25,033 nucleotides of DNA, taken from NCBI GenBank assembly GCA_900769975.1, contig CAAGIR010000038.1:1-25033 (forward strand), written 5' to 3'. The position numbers were made by a program, and so were the translations under genes. A model generated the notes under the pieces. The model had not been told where the DNA came from. It ran no database searches and saw only the letters and a list, made by a program, of their open reading frames with translations. Shown here one piece after another: positions 7,917 to 15,273 of this stretch (its first letter is position 1; each line of letters begins with the position of its first letter). The stretch comes from Spirochaetia bacterium (lineage in GTDB: Bacteria > Spirochaetota > Spirochaetia > Treponematales > Treponemataceae).

Positions 7917-7929
7917 CTCAGGAGAAAAT

Positions 7930-8367
7930 ATGAAAACAACACAAGATTATCCAACTATCAATGACCGTCCACCTGAAGGAAAAAAAGCAGATGGAACTCC
8001 ATTTAAAGTATTGGTTGTAGATGACTCAATGTTCGTTGCTAAACAGCTTAGTCAGATTTTATCAAGCGAATGTTATGAAGTTATTGCGACAGCTGCTGAT
8101 GGAAAAGAAGGTGTTGATAAATATAAAGAATTATGTCCAAATGTTGACCTTGTAACAATGGATATTACAATGCCAAAAATGGACGGTATTACTGCTTTGG
8201 AACAGATTATGGCTTTTGATAAAAATGCAAAAGTTGTAATGGTTAGTGCCCTTGGTAAAGAAGAACTTGTAAAAAAATCTTTGATGACTGGTGCAAAGAG
8301 TTATATTATTAAGCCTCTTGACCGTAAAAAGGTTTTGGAACGAATTGCAAAAGTTTTGCAGCAATAA
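7930..8367 (+). CDS. cheY: Chemotaxis response regulator CheY
   Basis: A single-domain response regulator of 145 residues. The receiver spans about 26-145: acidic pair Asp31/Asp32 (LVVDDS), phospho-acceptor Asp78 (TMDITMPKMDG), Ser106 in VMVSALG at the usual Thr/Ser switch position, and Lys128 in IIKPL. Some 25 extra residues precede the receiver, longer than the enteric protein; spirochaete CheY proteins often have such an extension. Phospho-CheY acts at the flagellar motor switch. Start supported by CTCAGGAG five bases before the ATG. It is the last gene of the che operon, and the hairpin element before it may give it its own expression level relative to cheA. Confidence 0.96.
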   Translation: MKTTQDYPTINDRPPEGKKADGTPFKVLVVDDSMFVAKQLSQILSSECYEVIATAADGKEGVDKYKELCPNVDLVTMDITMPKMDGITALEQIMAFDKNAKVVMVSALGKEELVKKSLMTGAKSYIIKPLDRKKVLERIAKVLQQ

Positions 8368-8467
8368 ACAATTGGAAATAATTCCAAAAGCAAAATTTGC
8401 ATTAAACTTTATGCAATATCAAATGGTGCTGTCTGAACTATTTGATTTGGAACTTTTTTCTTTAATA

Positions 8468-8495
8468 ACGGTCTAGATGTTTGTTTCTAGACCGT
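8468..8495 (+). terminator. Hairpin after the che operon
   Basis: A perfect 9-bp stem ACGGTCTAG/CTAGACCGT with a 10-base loop lies 100 bases after the cheY stop. The T tract after it is poor (ATTTGCGTTTT), so it may be a weak terminator or an RNA 3-prime stabiliser. Bases 8368-8467 show nothing else convincing. Confidence 0.5.
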
Positions 8496-8568
8496 ATTTG
8501 CGTTTTAAAGTGTTTACAAAAAATTAAAAAAGTATAAATCTGTTTATCAATTGTTTGCAATTTTTTAA

Positions 8569-8577
8569 TGATATGAT
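8569..8577 (+). promoter_or_regulatory. Possible extended -10 promoter of malQ
   Basis: TGATATGAT fits the extended -10 form TGnTATnAT. It ends 12 bases before the chosen malQ ATG at 8590, so the leader would be only about 6 bases and would exclude most of the ribosome site at 8578-8583. No good -35 is visible. Another promoter further upstream is possible. Confidence 0.35.
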
Positions 8578-8589
8578 GTGAGGATATTT

Positions 8590-10173
8590 ATGAAAATGGA
8601 ACGAAAAAGCGGTATTTTATTACATCCAACAAGTTTTGCTGGTACTCCAGGTATTGGAACAATTGGAAAACCTGCGTATGATTTTATTGACTGGCTTAGT
8701 GAAGCAGGACAGTCTTTATGGCAGATTTTACCTTTAGGACCAACAGGCTATGGTGATTCTCCTTATGCATCCTTTTCAACCTTTGCAGGCAATCCTTTAT
8801 TAATTGATTTTGAATTACTTGTAGAAAAAAAATATGCCCAAAAATCAGATACACTTCCTCCTGAATATATTAAAAAAACTGGAAATGTTGATTTTGGATC
8901 TGTAGTATGGTGGAAAACAGCTGCCTTGCAAAAATGTGCAGAGTACTTTTTGAACAATGCATCCAAAGAAGACAAAAATGAATATCTTGCTTTTTGTAAG
9001 CAGAAAAAATCCTGGCTGGACGAATTTGCTACTTTTATGAGTATTAAATCATTTTATGATAAAAAAGCGTCAGAAGAAAAACCATCTTCATCAATATGGT
9101 ACGATTACTGGCCAAAAGAACTTGCAAAACATGATGAAACTGCTGTAAAAAAATGGCAAAGCGAACATTCATCAGAAATAGAAATCTATAAAGTAATACA
9201 ATTCTTTTTCAATGCACAATGGACAGATTTAAAAAAATATGCTAATGAAAATGGCATTTCAATTATTGGTGATATTCCGATTTTTGTTGCAATTGACAGT
9301 GCAGATGTATGGTCAAATCAAAAATATTTCCAGCTGAATGAAGACGGCCGTCCAAACTGCGTTGCTGGTGTTCCTCCTGATTATTTTAGTGCAAATGGAC
9401 AGCTTTGGGGAAATCCTTTGTATGATTGGGAGGCGATGAAGGAAAATCATTATGAATGGTGGGTTTCCAGAATAAAAAGGATATTTGAATTGACGGATGT
9501 TTTACGAATTGACCATTTTAGAGGGGTTGAAGCGTATTGGTCTGTTCCTTTTGGTGAAAGCACTGCAATTAACGGTAAATGGATAAAAGGTCCTGGAATG
9601 GATTTGTTTAAAACAATCAAAAAGAAACTGGGCGATTTACCGATTATTGCAGAAGATTTAGGCATTATTACAGATGAAGTACGACTGCTTCGTGATGAAA
9701 CTGGTTTTCCTGGTATGAAAGTGCTTCAATTTGCGTTCAGTGCAGAAGAAGCAAAAGAACATGGAATGGTAAATGCGTTTTTGCCTCATCAATATGAAAC
9801 TTCTGAATGTGTTGTTTATACTGGAACTCATGACAATGATACTTTGCAAGGCTGGCTTGAAAACTGTAGTGATGAACAGATTCTTTTGGTAGCACAATAT
9901 ATTTTTGGAAAGAAACTTGATGTTCAAAAGGCAAAAGATGCTGTAAAAAGCGGAAAATTGCGTAAAGAAATGGTTAAAACTGTATTTGCGTCGAATGCAA
10001 AATTTGCCGTTGTTCCAATGCAGGACATCATAGGTTGTGGAAATGAAGCCAGAATGAATATGCCGTCTACCACTGGAGCAAACTGGACTTGGCGAATGTC
10101 TAAATCAGAACTTAAAGAAAAAGATGCACAGGAATTAAATTTCCTTTCGATATTATACGGAAGAAATTTATAA
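8590..10173 (+). CDS. malQ: 4-alpha-glucanotransferase (amylomaltase, GH77)
   Basis: A 527-residue cytoplasmic enzyme, normal length for bacterial amylomaltase, that moves alpha-1,4-glucan segments between maltodextrins and releases glucose. Visible GH77 marks: N-terminal GILLHPTSFAGTPGIGTIG and SLWQILPLGPTGYGDSPYAS; nucleophile Asp308 in LRIDHFRGVEAYW; acid/base Glu355 in IIAEDLG; and Asp415 in TGTHDNDT. The ATG at 8590 has GTGAGG six bases upstream; an in-frame GTG at 8578 lies inside that site and is unlikely to be the start. The gene ends tail-to-tail with the response regulator gene, with no terminator between them. The adjacent sugar-sensor kinase suggests glucan-responsive control, which is inference. 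Confidence 0.96.
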   Translation: MKMERKSGILLHPTSFAGTPGIGTIGKPAYDFIDWLSEAGQSLWQILPLGPTGYGDSPYASFSTFAGNPLLIDFELLVEKKYAQKSDTLPPEYIKKTGNVDFGSVVWWKTAALQKCAEYFLNNASKEDKNEYLAFCKQKKSWLDEFATFMSIKSFYDKKASEEKPSSSIWYDYWPKELAKHDETAVKKWQSEHSSEIEIYKVIQFFFNAQWTDLKKYANENGISIIGDIPIFVAIDSADVWSNQKYFQLNEDGRPNCVAGVPPDYFSANGQLWGNPLYDWEAMKENHYEWWVSRIKRIFELTDVLRIDHFRGVEAYWSVPFGESTAINGKWIKGPGMDLFKTIKKKLGDLPIIAEDLGIITDEVRLLRDETGFPGMKVLQFAFSAEEAKEHGMVNAFLPHQYETSECVVYTGTHDNDTLQGWLENCSDEQILLVAQYIFGKKLDVQKAKDAVKSGKLRKEMVKTVFASNAKFAVVPMQDIIGCGNEARMNMPSTTGANWTWRMSKSELKEKDAQELNFLSILYGRNL

Positions 10174-10824
10174 TTAATCGGCTCTGCTTGTCCAATTTAT
10201 TGCCATCTGCCGTAATTCTGCGGAAGATGTGCAGTGAAGTTTTGCCTTGATGTTTTCCTTGTGAGTATCAATTGTTTTTATGCTCAGATTTAATTTTTTT
10301 GCAATTTCAACAGTTCCTAAACCTTTTCCGATTAAAGAAAAAATCTGGAGCTGACGGTCTGAAAGTGTAGAAATGGTTGCAAATTTATCTGAATTATTTG
10401 CATCACCCTGCAGCAGTTCTTTCATTCTGTTTTTTTCGTTTTCGCTTAAATAAACTCCGCCTTCTGTTACTGTTTTTATTGCATTTATAACTTGAGATTC
10501 GGCTTCGGCTTTCATAATGTAGCCTTTTGCACCAGCTTTTAAGGCACGTTCAGTATAAAAACGTTCATCGTGCATGGAAAGAACAAGAATTTTTATTTTT
10601 GAATTAAGGGAAAGTATGTCTTTTATAAGTTCCAGTCCGTCTTCCTGACCTAAATTTAAGTCAAGAATAACAAGATCTGGTGTTTTTGAATTGAGCAGGG
10701 TTAATGCTTCGTTTCTGTCTTTTCCCATTCCAATAACTTTTAAATCACTTTGAGTTTCTATAAGTTGTGCTAATCCGCGGCTAAAAAGCGGATGATCATC
10801 AATAATAATAACTGAACATTCCAT
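10174..10824 (-). CDS. NarL/FixJ-family DNA-binding response regulator
   Basis: A 216-residue two-domain regulator. The receiver domain (1-120) has Asp9/Asp10, phospho-acceptor Asp55 (LVILDLNLG), Ser83 and Lys105 (YIMKAEAES). The LuxR-type helix-turn-helix (about 150-212) reads LSDRQLQIFSLIGKGLGTVE and then the recognition helix region LNLSIKTIDTHKENIKAKL. It is encoded divergently from the HisKA_3 histidine kinase, the usual partner type for NarL regulators, so the two very likely form a two-component system. The ATG lies six bases after an extended -10 (TGATATAAT on the minus strand) with no ribosome site. Its stop codon directly abuts the malQ stop. Target genes are unknown; malQ is a nearby candidate. 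Confidence 0.92.
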   Translation of the reverse strand: MECSVIIIDDHPLFSRGLAQLIETQSDLKVIGMGKDRNEALTLLNSKTPDLVILDLNLGQEDGLELIKDILSLNSKIKILVLSMHDERFYTERALKAGAKGYIMKAEAESQVINAIKTVTEGGVYLSENEKNRMKELLQGDANNSDKFATISTLSDRQLQIFSLIGKGLGTVEIAKKLNLSIKTIDTHKENIKAKLHCTSSAELRQMAINWTSRAD

Positions 10825-10830
10825 ATTTTT

Positions 10831-10863
10831 ATTATATCACAATTTTAAAAATAATTGTATAAT
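10831..10863. promoter_or_regulatory. Overlapping divergent promoters of the two-component pair
   Basis: Minus strand: extended -10 TGATATAAT at 10839-10831, six bases before the regulator ATG (10824). Plus strand: TATAAT at 10858-10863, six bases before the kinase ATG (10870). The two start codons are only 45 bases apart, so the -35 position of each promoter falls on the -10 of the other. Neither gene has a ribosome site. The layout predicts leaderless transcripts and mutual interference. Confidence 0.6.
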
Positions 10864-10869
10864 ATGTTT

Positions 10870-12984
10870 ATGAGAATTGCTTTATTTTTAAATCTTTTAG
10901 ATGAACAGTATCAAATATCTGTATACAAAGGTATTGTAAAAAAAGCGAAAGAAATGGGCGTGGAAATTGTAACAGTTCAGCAGGATAATAAAAATTTGTC
11001 TTTGGATGAACTTATTTCGTATTTTCCCAAAAAATCTTTTTTCAACGCAGACGGCCTTATTTTATTGACATCCGTCATTACAGATAATTTAAATTTTTCG
11101 ACAAAAGAAAACATTCAAAAATATTGGGGCGATATTCCTGTCATCTCTGTGGGGCAAAAAATAACAGGTGTGCCGTCTTTAATGATTCAGACCGATGATT
11201 CTATGAAAGAACTTATTGAACATCTGATAATAAAGCATAATTATAGAAGATTTCTTTATATTGGTGGGGCAAAAAAGCATGGTGATGCCATCAAGCGAGA
11301 ACAGATTTTCAAAAAAACAATTGAAGCGTATAAACCATGGTTTAATGATTTAACTTATACAATAAAATGCGGGTATTTTTTGGAACATGTAGCAATGCAG
11401 GCTTTGGAAGAATATCTGAATGAAAACAATGACATTTTGCCTGATGCAGTTGTTTGTGCAAATGATAATATGGCTGTGGGTATTTACAAATTTTTTAAAA
11501 TGAATTCTGAAAAACTCAACATGAAAGAATGTGCCATAACTGGTTTTGATGATATACCGCAGGCAAAATATGAAATTCCGTCACTGACAACAATTCATCA
11601 GCCGCTAGAAGAAATAGGTGAAAAATCTGTTGAATTAATTTTAAAACTGATTAATAAAGAAAATATTGAAAAAGAAAAGTATATTGAATCAAAAGTGGTG
11701 TATAGAAATTCCTGCGGCTGTAAAAATGATTTTCTGCTTACGACAGATGATAAAAATTTACCGGAAAATGACAAAAAACAAATAAAAGATGTCGAATTAT
11801 TCGTAAAAAGCATTCAGTCCAAATATATACGGTCGGAAACTTTTTTACGAATGGTTAATAGAATTGCCCAGCAGATGAATGATATTTCCAGTCTTTCAGA
11901 ATTGAATGAAATTATTTCTGAAAATATAACCCAGTTGGATTTGACAAGTTTTTGTATTTTACAATTTGAAAATTATGATATAAAAAAATCCATCAAAAAT
12001 GATAATCTTTACGTAAAACCGTTGTATATGCGCAGGAATGCCACAGAAAATGTTGATTATGAATCAGAAAAATTTATTAAATTTGGTGATTTATACAAAC
12101 GGTTTATAGATTTAGAAGAAAAAAGACCTGTTTCTCTGATTTTTAAATATCTACGTTTTGGTGATGATGTTATAGGATGTGTCCTTTATGAAGCGTCGCA
12201 TAATCTTCTTCCTTATATAACTTCCATTTCAAACACTATTGCACAGGTTTTAAATCGCATAAAAGGTCTTGAAGAAAGAAAAAAATACTCAGAATATCTT
12301 GAAAAAGAAGTAACCAAGCGAACTGAGGAACTGGTAAAAGCAAATAATAAAAGAATGAAAGTTGAAGCAGAAGTTCTTAAAATCAGTGAACTGGAAAGGC
12401 AGCGTTTTAGTAACGATTTGCATGATGATATTTGCCAAAGGCTTGCGGGTATTTCTATGTTGTGCCGCAGTTATTCAAATCAGAACAATCCTGTTACAAA
12501 AGAACAGATGGTGGAACTTGCTCAGCTTACTGGGGAAACTTTACAATGTACAAGACAATATGCCCACAATTCATATCCTGTTGAACTGGAAAGTTTGGGC
12601 ATAAATCATAGTTTGAGTAATCTGTGCAATTCTTTTTCGCTGCAATCTGGAATGAAATGTAATTATTTATGGGATGTTTCTGATGATATTTTTATTGATA
12701 AAACAAAGCGCCTGAATCTTTTCAGAATTATTCAGGAAGCCTTGCATAATGTCCTTAAACATTCAAAAGCAACGGAAGTGGACGTAACTATAAAATCAAA
12801 AGGGAATACTGTAATTGCAAAAATTGCTGATAACGGCTGCGGAATTAAAAAACAATCCATAAAAGAAAAAACAGGAATAGGATTGAATTCTATGGAATAC
12901 AGGGCAAATCAAATAGGTGCAAAATTTGAAATTACACAGAATGTTCCTAGTGGTACAATTGTAACGGTAACTGTAGAAGTGTAG
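10870..12984 (+). CDS. Cytoplasmic histidine kinase with LacI-type sugar-binding sensor domain
   Basis: A 704-residue protein. Residues 1-290 resemble the ligand-binding core of LacI/GalR regulators (MRIALFLNLLDEQYQISVYK, DGLILLTSVI, DAVVCANDNMAVGIYKFF, ITGFDDIPQAKYEIPSLTTI), but the DNA-binding helix-turn-helix is absent. A Cys-Gly-Cys follows near 281. Residues about 300-460 look GAF-like, followed by a coiled coil (LEKEVTKRTEELVKANNK). The kinase is HisKA_3 type: His518 in NDLHDDICQRLAG, Asn627 in IQEALHNVLKHS, Asp654 in IADNGCGI and a TGIGL box. There is no signal peptide or membrane helix, so it should sense an intracellular sugar. I chose ATG 10870 since it begins the domain and sits at the expected transcription start; upstream TTG 10855 and ATG 10864 are alternatives. 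Confidence 0.9.
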   Translation: MRIALFLNLLDEQYQISVYKGIVKKAKEMGVEIVTVQQDNKNLSLDELISYFPKKSFFNADGLILLTSVITDNLNFSTKENIQKYWGDIPVISVGQKITGVPSLMIQTDDSMKELIEHLIIKHNYRRFLYIGGAKKHGDAIKREQIFKKTIEAYKPWFNDLTYTIKCGYFLEHVAMQALEEYLNENNDILPDAVVCANDNMAVGIYKFFKMNSEKLNMKECAITGFDDIPQAKYEIPSLTTIHQPLEEIGEKSVELILKLINKENIEKEKYIESKVVYRNSCGCKNDFLLTTDDKNLPENDKKQIKDVELFVKSIQSKYIRSETFLRMVNRIAQQMNDISSLSELNEIISENITQLDLTSFCILQFENYDIKKSIKNDNLYVKPLYMRRNATENVDYESEKFIKFGDLYKRFIDLEEKRPVSLIFKYLRFGDDVIGCVLYEASHNLLPYITSISNTIAQVLNRIKGLEERKKYSEYLEKEVTKRTEELVKANNKRMKVEAEVLKISELERQRFSNDLHDDICQRLAGISMLCRSYSNQNNPVTKEQMVELAQLTGETLQCTRQYAHNSYPVELESLGINHSLSNLCNSFSLQSGMKCNYLWDVSDDIFIDKTKRLNLFRIIQEALHNVLKHSKATEVDVTIKSKGNTVIAKIADNGCGIKKQSIKEKTGIGLNSMEYRANQIGAKFEITQNVPSGTIVTVTVEV

Positions 12985-13036
12985 GGCAACAGTTTAAAAT
13001 GTCACTGCTGCCCGAACCCCTGTACTTTATGTTGTT

Positions 13037-13918
13037 TTATTTTGCTATCTGGCTGATTGATTCCACAACGCCTGCAAGATTTTGTATTTCAGATGGAATG
13101 ATTATCTTTGTTGCTTTACCGTCTGCTGCGACTTCAAATGCTTCCAGACTTCTAAGTTTAAGTACTTTTTCATCAATTGAAACTTCTTTTATCATCGCAA
13201 GACCTGCCGCTTTTGCCTGCTGAACTTCTCGGATAGCTTCAGCTTCACCTTTTGCCTTTTGAATTGCTGCTTCTTTTTGAGCTTCTGCTTCAAGAATTAA
13301 TGCCTGTTTTTTTCCTTCTGCTTCAAGAATTGCAGACTGTTTGTGACCTTCGGCAATCAGAATTTGTTCACGTCGTTCACGTTCCGCTTTCATCTGTTTT
13401 TCCATGGCTTCGCGAATTGCCTGCGGCGGTTCAATATTTTTTACTTCGACACGATTAACTTTTATGCCCCATGGATCGGTTGCTTCGTCCAGAATAGAAC
13501 GCATTTTTGTATTGATAACATCACGACTTGTTAATGATTCATCTAATTCAAGTTCACCGATGATATTTCTTAATGTTGTAGCAGAAAGATTTTCCAGCGC
13601 ATTGATAGGTTTTTCTACACCATAAGTGTACAGTTTTGGATCTGTTATTTGAAAATAAACGACAGTGTCTATCATCATTGTAACATTATCTTTTGTGATA
13701 ACTGGCTGAGGAGGAAAATCAAAAACTTTTTCTTTTAAAAACATTTTATTTGCTATTTTGTCAATAAAAGGCATTTTAATATGAACTCCAACATTCCACG
13801 TAGAATGATATCCGCCCAATCTTTCAATAACATAAGCCTGTGACTGTGAAACTACCCTGATATTTACTATTAATAAGATAGCAATTATCACTAATATTGC
13901 AATTAATATATAAATCAT
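13037..13918 (-). CDS. SPFH/stomatin-family membrane protease-associated protein (slipin, QmcA-like)
   Basis: A 293-residue protein. Residues 1-22 are one hydrophobic membrane anchor. The SPFH/Band-7 domain follows (VVSQSQAYVIERLGGYHSTW, VFDFPPQPVITKDNVTMMID, TTLRNIIGELELDESLTSRD, DPWGIKVNRVEVKNIEPP). Residues about 175-245 form a long Ala/Glu/Lys-rich coiled coil with repeated EAEGKKQ-type units that drives ring oligomers, and a short C-terminal domain ends the protein. The family forms membrane microdomain scaffolds and usually works with an NfeD partner, here the gene three bases upstream. The ATG has AAGGAATAAAAA before it on the minus strand. It converges on the histidine kinase gene; no clear terminator lies in the 52-base gap. 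Confidence 0.93.
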   Translation of the reverse strand: MIYILIAILVIIAILLIVNIRVVSQSQAYVIERLGGYHSTWNVGVHIKMPFIDKIANKMFLKEKVFDFPPQPVITKDNVTMMIDTVVYFQITDPKLYTYGVEKPINALENLSATTLRNIIGELELDESLTSRDVINTKMRSILDEATDPWGIKVNRVEVKNIEPPQAIREAMEKQMKAERERREQILIAEGHKQSAILEAEGKKQALILEAEAQKEAAIQKAKGEAEAIREVQQAKAAGLAMIKEVSIDEKVLKLRSLEAFEVAADGKATKIIIPSEIQNLAGVVESISQIAK

Positions 13919-13921
13919 TTT

Positions 13922-14371
13922 TTATTCCTTTTCTTTTATTATAATTGTATTTCCTTCTACGGAAATTATGGAACAGACAGTTCCTTTTTCTATGGTTTTA
14001 TTGTTATCTGATGTGGCAGTCCAGATAACCCCGTTTTTTGCTTTAGCTTCCCCCTTATCAAATTCTGTAATTTTTTTAGTAACAATAACTTCGCTTCCGA
14101 TTAAAGAGTTAACGTTTGTCTTATTATTACCAATTTTCAATTTTTTAATGGCAAATGGTCTTGTAAAGATGACTAAAACAACAGTAATAATCACAAAAAT
14201 GAGAACCTGCCATTGAAAACCAAGACTTGTCCTTGCAATGAAAATTAATGGTATTGCCGCAATTCCTGCCCAAATAGTCGTAAGCCCAAAAGTAAAAGCT
14301 TCTATTAAACAACAGATAACAAGCACACCAATCCAAATCCATGAACCAAAATTTATCAAAAACTCATTCAT
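13922..14371 (-). CDS. NfeD-like membrane protein, stomatin partner
   Basis: A 149-residue protein of the short NfeD type (lacking the ClpP-like protease domain of long NfeD). Hydrophobic helices lie at about 9-27, 28-46 and 52-70 (FGSWIWIGVLVICCLIEAFT, TTIWAGIAAIPLIFIA, WQVLIFVIITVVLVIF). The C-terminal 60 residues are the soluble OB-fold (LIGSEVIVTKKI, GVIWTATSD, IEKGTVCSIISVEGNTIIIK). It is first in a two-gene operon with the SPFH gene, a pairing seen throughout bacteria, and likely helps assemble or anchor the stomatin scaffold. The ATG follows an extended -10 box by seven bases and has no ribosome site, so a leaderless mRNA is likely. Confidence 0.88.
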   Translation of the reverse strand: MNEFLINFGSWIWIGVLVICCLIEAFTFGLTTIWAGIAAIPLIFIARTSLGFQWQVLIFVIITVVLVIFTRPFAIKKLKIGNNKTNVNSLIGSEVIVTKKITEFDKGEAKAKNGVIWTATSDNNKTIEKGTVCSIISVEGNTIIIKEKE

Positions 14372-14378
14372 AACTTTT

Positions 14379-14387
14379 AGTATAGCA
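14379..14387 (-). promoter_or_regulatory. Extended -10 promoter of the nfeD-stomatin operon
   Basis: The minus strand reads TGCTATACT at 14387-14379 (TGn plus TATACT). A possible -35, TTGTAT, lies at 14406-14401 with a 16-base spacer. The -10 ends seven bases before the ATG at 14371, and no purine-rich ribosome site lies between. Confidence 0.55.
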
Positions 14388-14477
14388 TATTCACAAATTA
14401 ATACAAGTAAAAATTTGTATTATTTTAAAATCTTTTTTAAATCTTTGACAAAATCTGCTTTATTTTTTTTAAATACT

Positions 14478-14486
14478 TGCTATAAT
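14478..14486 (+). promoter_or_regulatory. Extended -10 promoter of deoD
   Basis: TGCTATAAT is a perfect extended -10, seven bases before the deoD ATG at 14494. It matches the nfeD promoter (TGCTATACT, also seven bases from its ATG). A TTGACA at 14445-14450 is 30 bases away, too far to act as its -35. The intervening seven bases (CAAAAAT) hold no ribosome site. Confidence 0.6.
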
Positions 14487-14493
14487 CAAAAAT

Positions 14494-15198
14494 ATGAGTA
14501 CACATATTCAGGCTCCAAAAGGAGCAGTTGCAGATACAGTTTTATTGCCGGGTGATCCTTTACGTGCAAAATTTATAGCAGAAAATTTTTTGGAAAATGC
14601 AGAATGTTATAATGAAGTACGCGGAATGTTTGGTTTTACAGGCTTTTATAAAGGAAAAAAAGTTTCAGTTCAAGGAACAGGAATGGGACAGCCGTCACTT
14701 TCTATTTATGCTCAGGAACTTTTTCAGTTTTATGATGTAAAAAATGCTATCAGAATAGGAACTGCTGGTGCAGTAAGCGAAGATGTTCCATGCAGAAGCA
14801 TTGTAATAGCAAACGGAGCTTGTACCGATTCTGCCTTGCAGACCCAGCGTTTTGGCTGTAATCATTTTGCACCTGTGCCTGATTTTGAACTTCTGGACAA
14901 AGCATATCATACTTCAAAAGAATTAAATCTAAATGCTATTGTTAAACCATGTGCTTCTTCCGATCGTTTTTATGATGAAAGGGAAAACTGGAAGTTGTGG
15001 AAAAAATATGGAGTTGCCGCAATAGAAATGGAGGCTGCAGAATTATACACACTCGCTGCCGAATTTAATAGAAAAGCTCTGGCAATTCTTACAATAAGCG
15101 ACAATATTGCAACAGGCGAACAGACAACGGCTTTGGAACGTCAGAATACTTTTAAAGATATGATGATTCTGGCACTTGAAACAGTTGTTAAACTTTAA
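14494..15198 (+). CDS. deoD: Purine nucleoside phosphorylase, DeoD type
   Basis: A 234-residue enzyme, normal for the hexameric DeoD class, that splits purine (deoxy)ribonucleosides with phosphate into base and sugar-1-phosphate for purine salvage. Key residues line up with the E. coli enzyme: His4 (MSTHIQAPKG), Gly20 and Arg24 in LLPGDPLRAKFIA, Arg43, Arg87 in IRIGTAGAV for phosphate, Glu178-Met179-Glu180 in AIEMEAAELYTLA for the sugar, and catalytic Asp203 in TISDN. Start chosen at the only suitable ATG; no ribosome site, but an extended -10 ends seven bases upstream, so a leaderless mRNA is likely. manA follows after 75 bases and may be co-transcribed. Confidence 0.97.
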   Translation: MSTHIQAPKGAVADTVLLPGDPLRAKFIAENFLENAECYNEVRGMFGFTGFYKGKKVSVQGTGMGQPSLSIYAQELFQFYDVKNAIRIGTAGAVSEDVPCRSIVIANGACTDSALQTQRFGCNHFAPVPDFELLDKAYHTSKELNLNAIVKPCASSDRFYDERENWKLWKKYGVAAIEMEAAELYTLAAEFNRKALAILTISDNIATGEQTTALERQNTFKDMMILALETVVKL

Positions 15199-15273
15199 AA
15201 TCAAAAATTAAACAATTTATATCACAAATGTTACAAAAGATGTTTGTGTTTATAAAATGATGGGAAAAATAAA

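Noticed and set aside
8291..8476. Possible small gene overlapping the end of cheY
   Set aside because: Mostly inside cheY in another frame, runs into the operon-end hairpin, no ribosome site.
12984..13013. GGGCA...TGCCC hairpin between the kinase and stomatin genes as a two-way terminator
   Set aside because: One A-C mismatch on the plus strand (G-U on the minus) and no T tract on either side; it may fold but is not convincing as a terminator.
14445..14450. TTGACA upstream of deoD as its -35 box
   Set aside because: Thirty bases from the -10, far beyond workable spacing; no good -10 lies at 16-18 bases.
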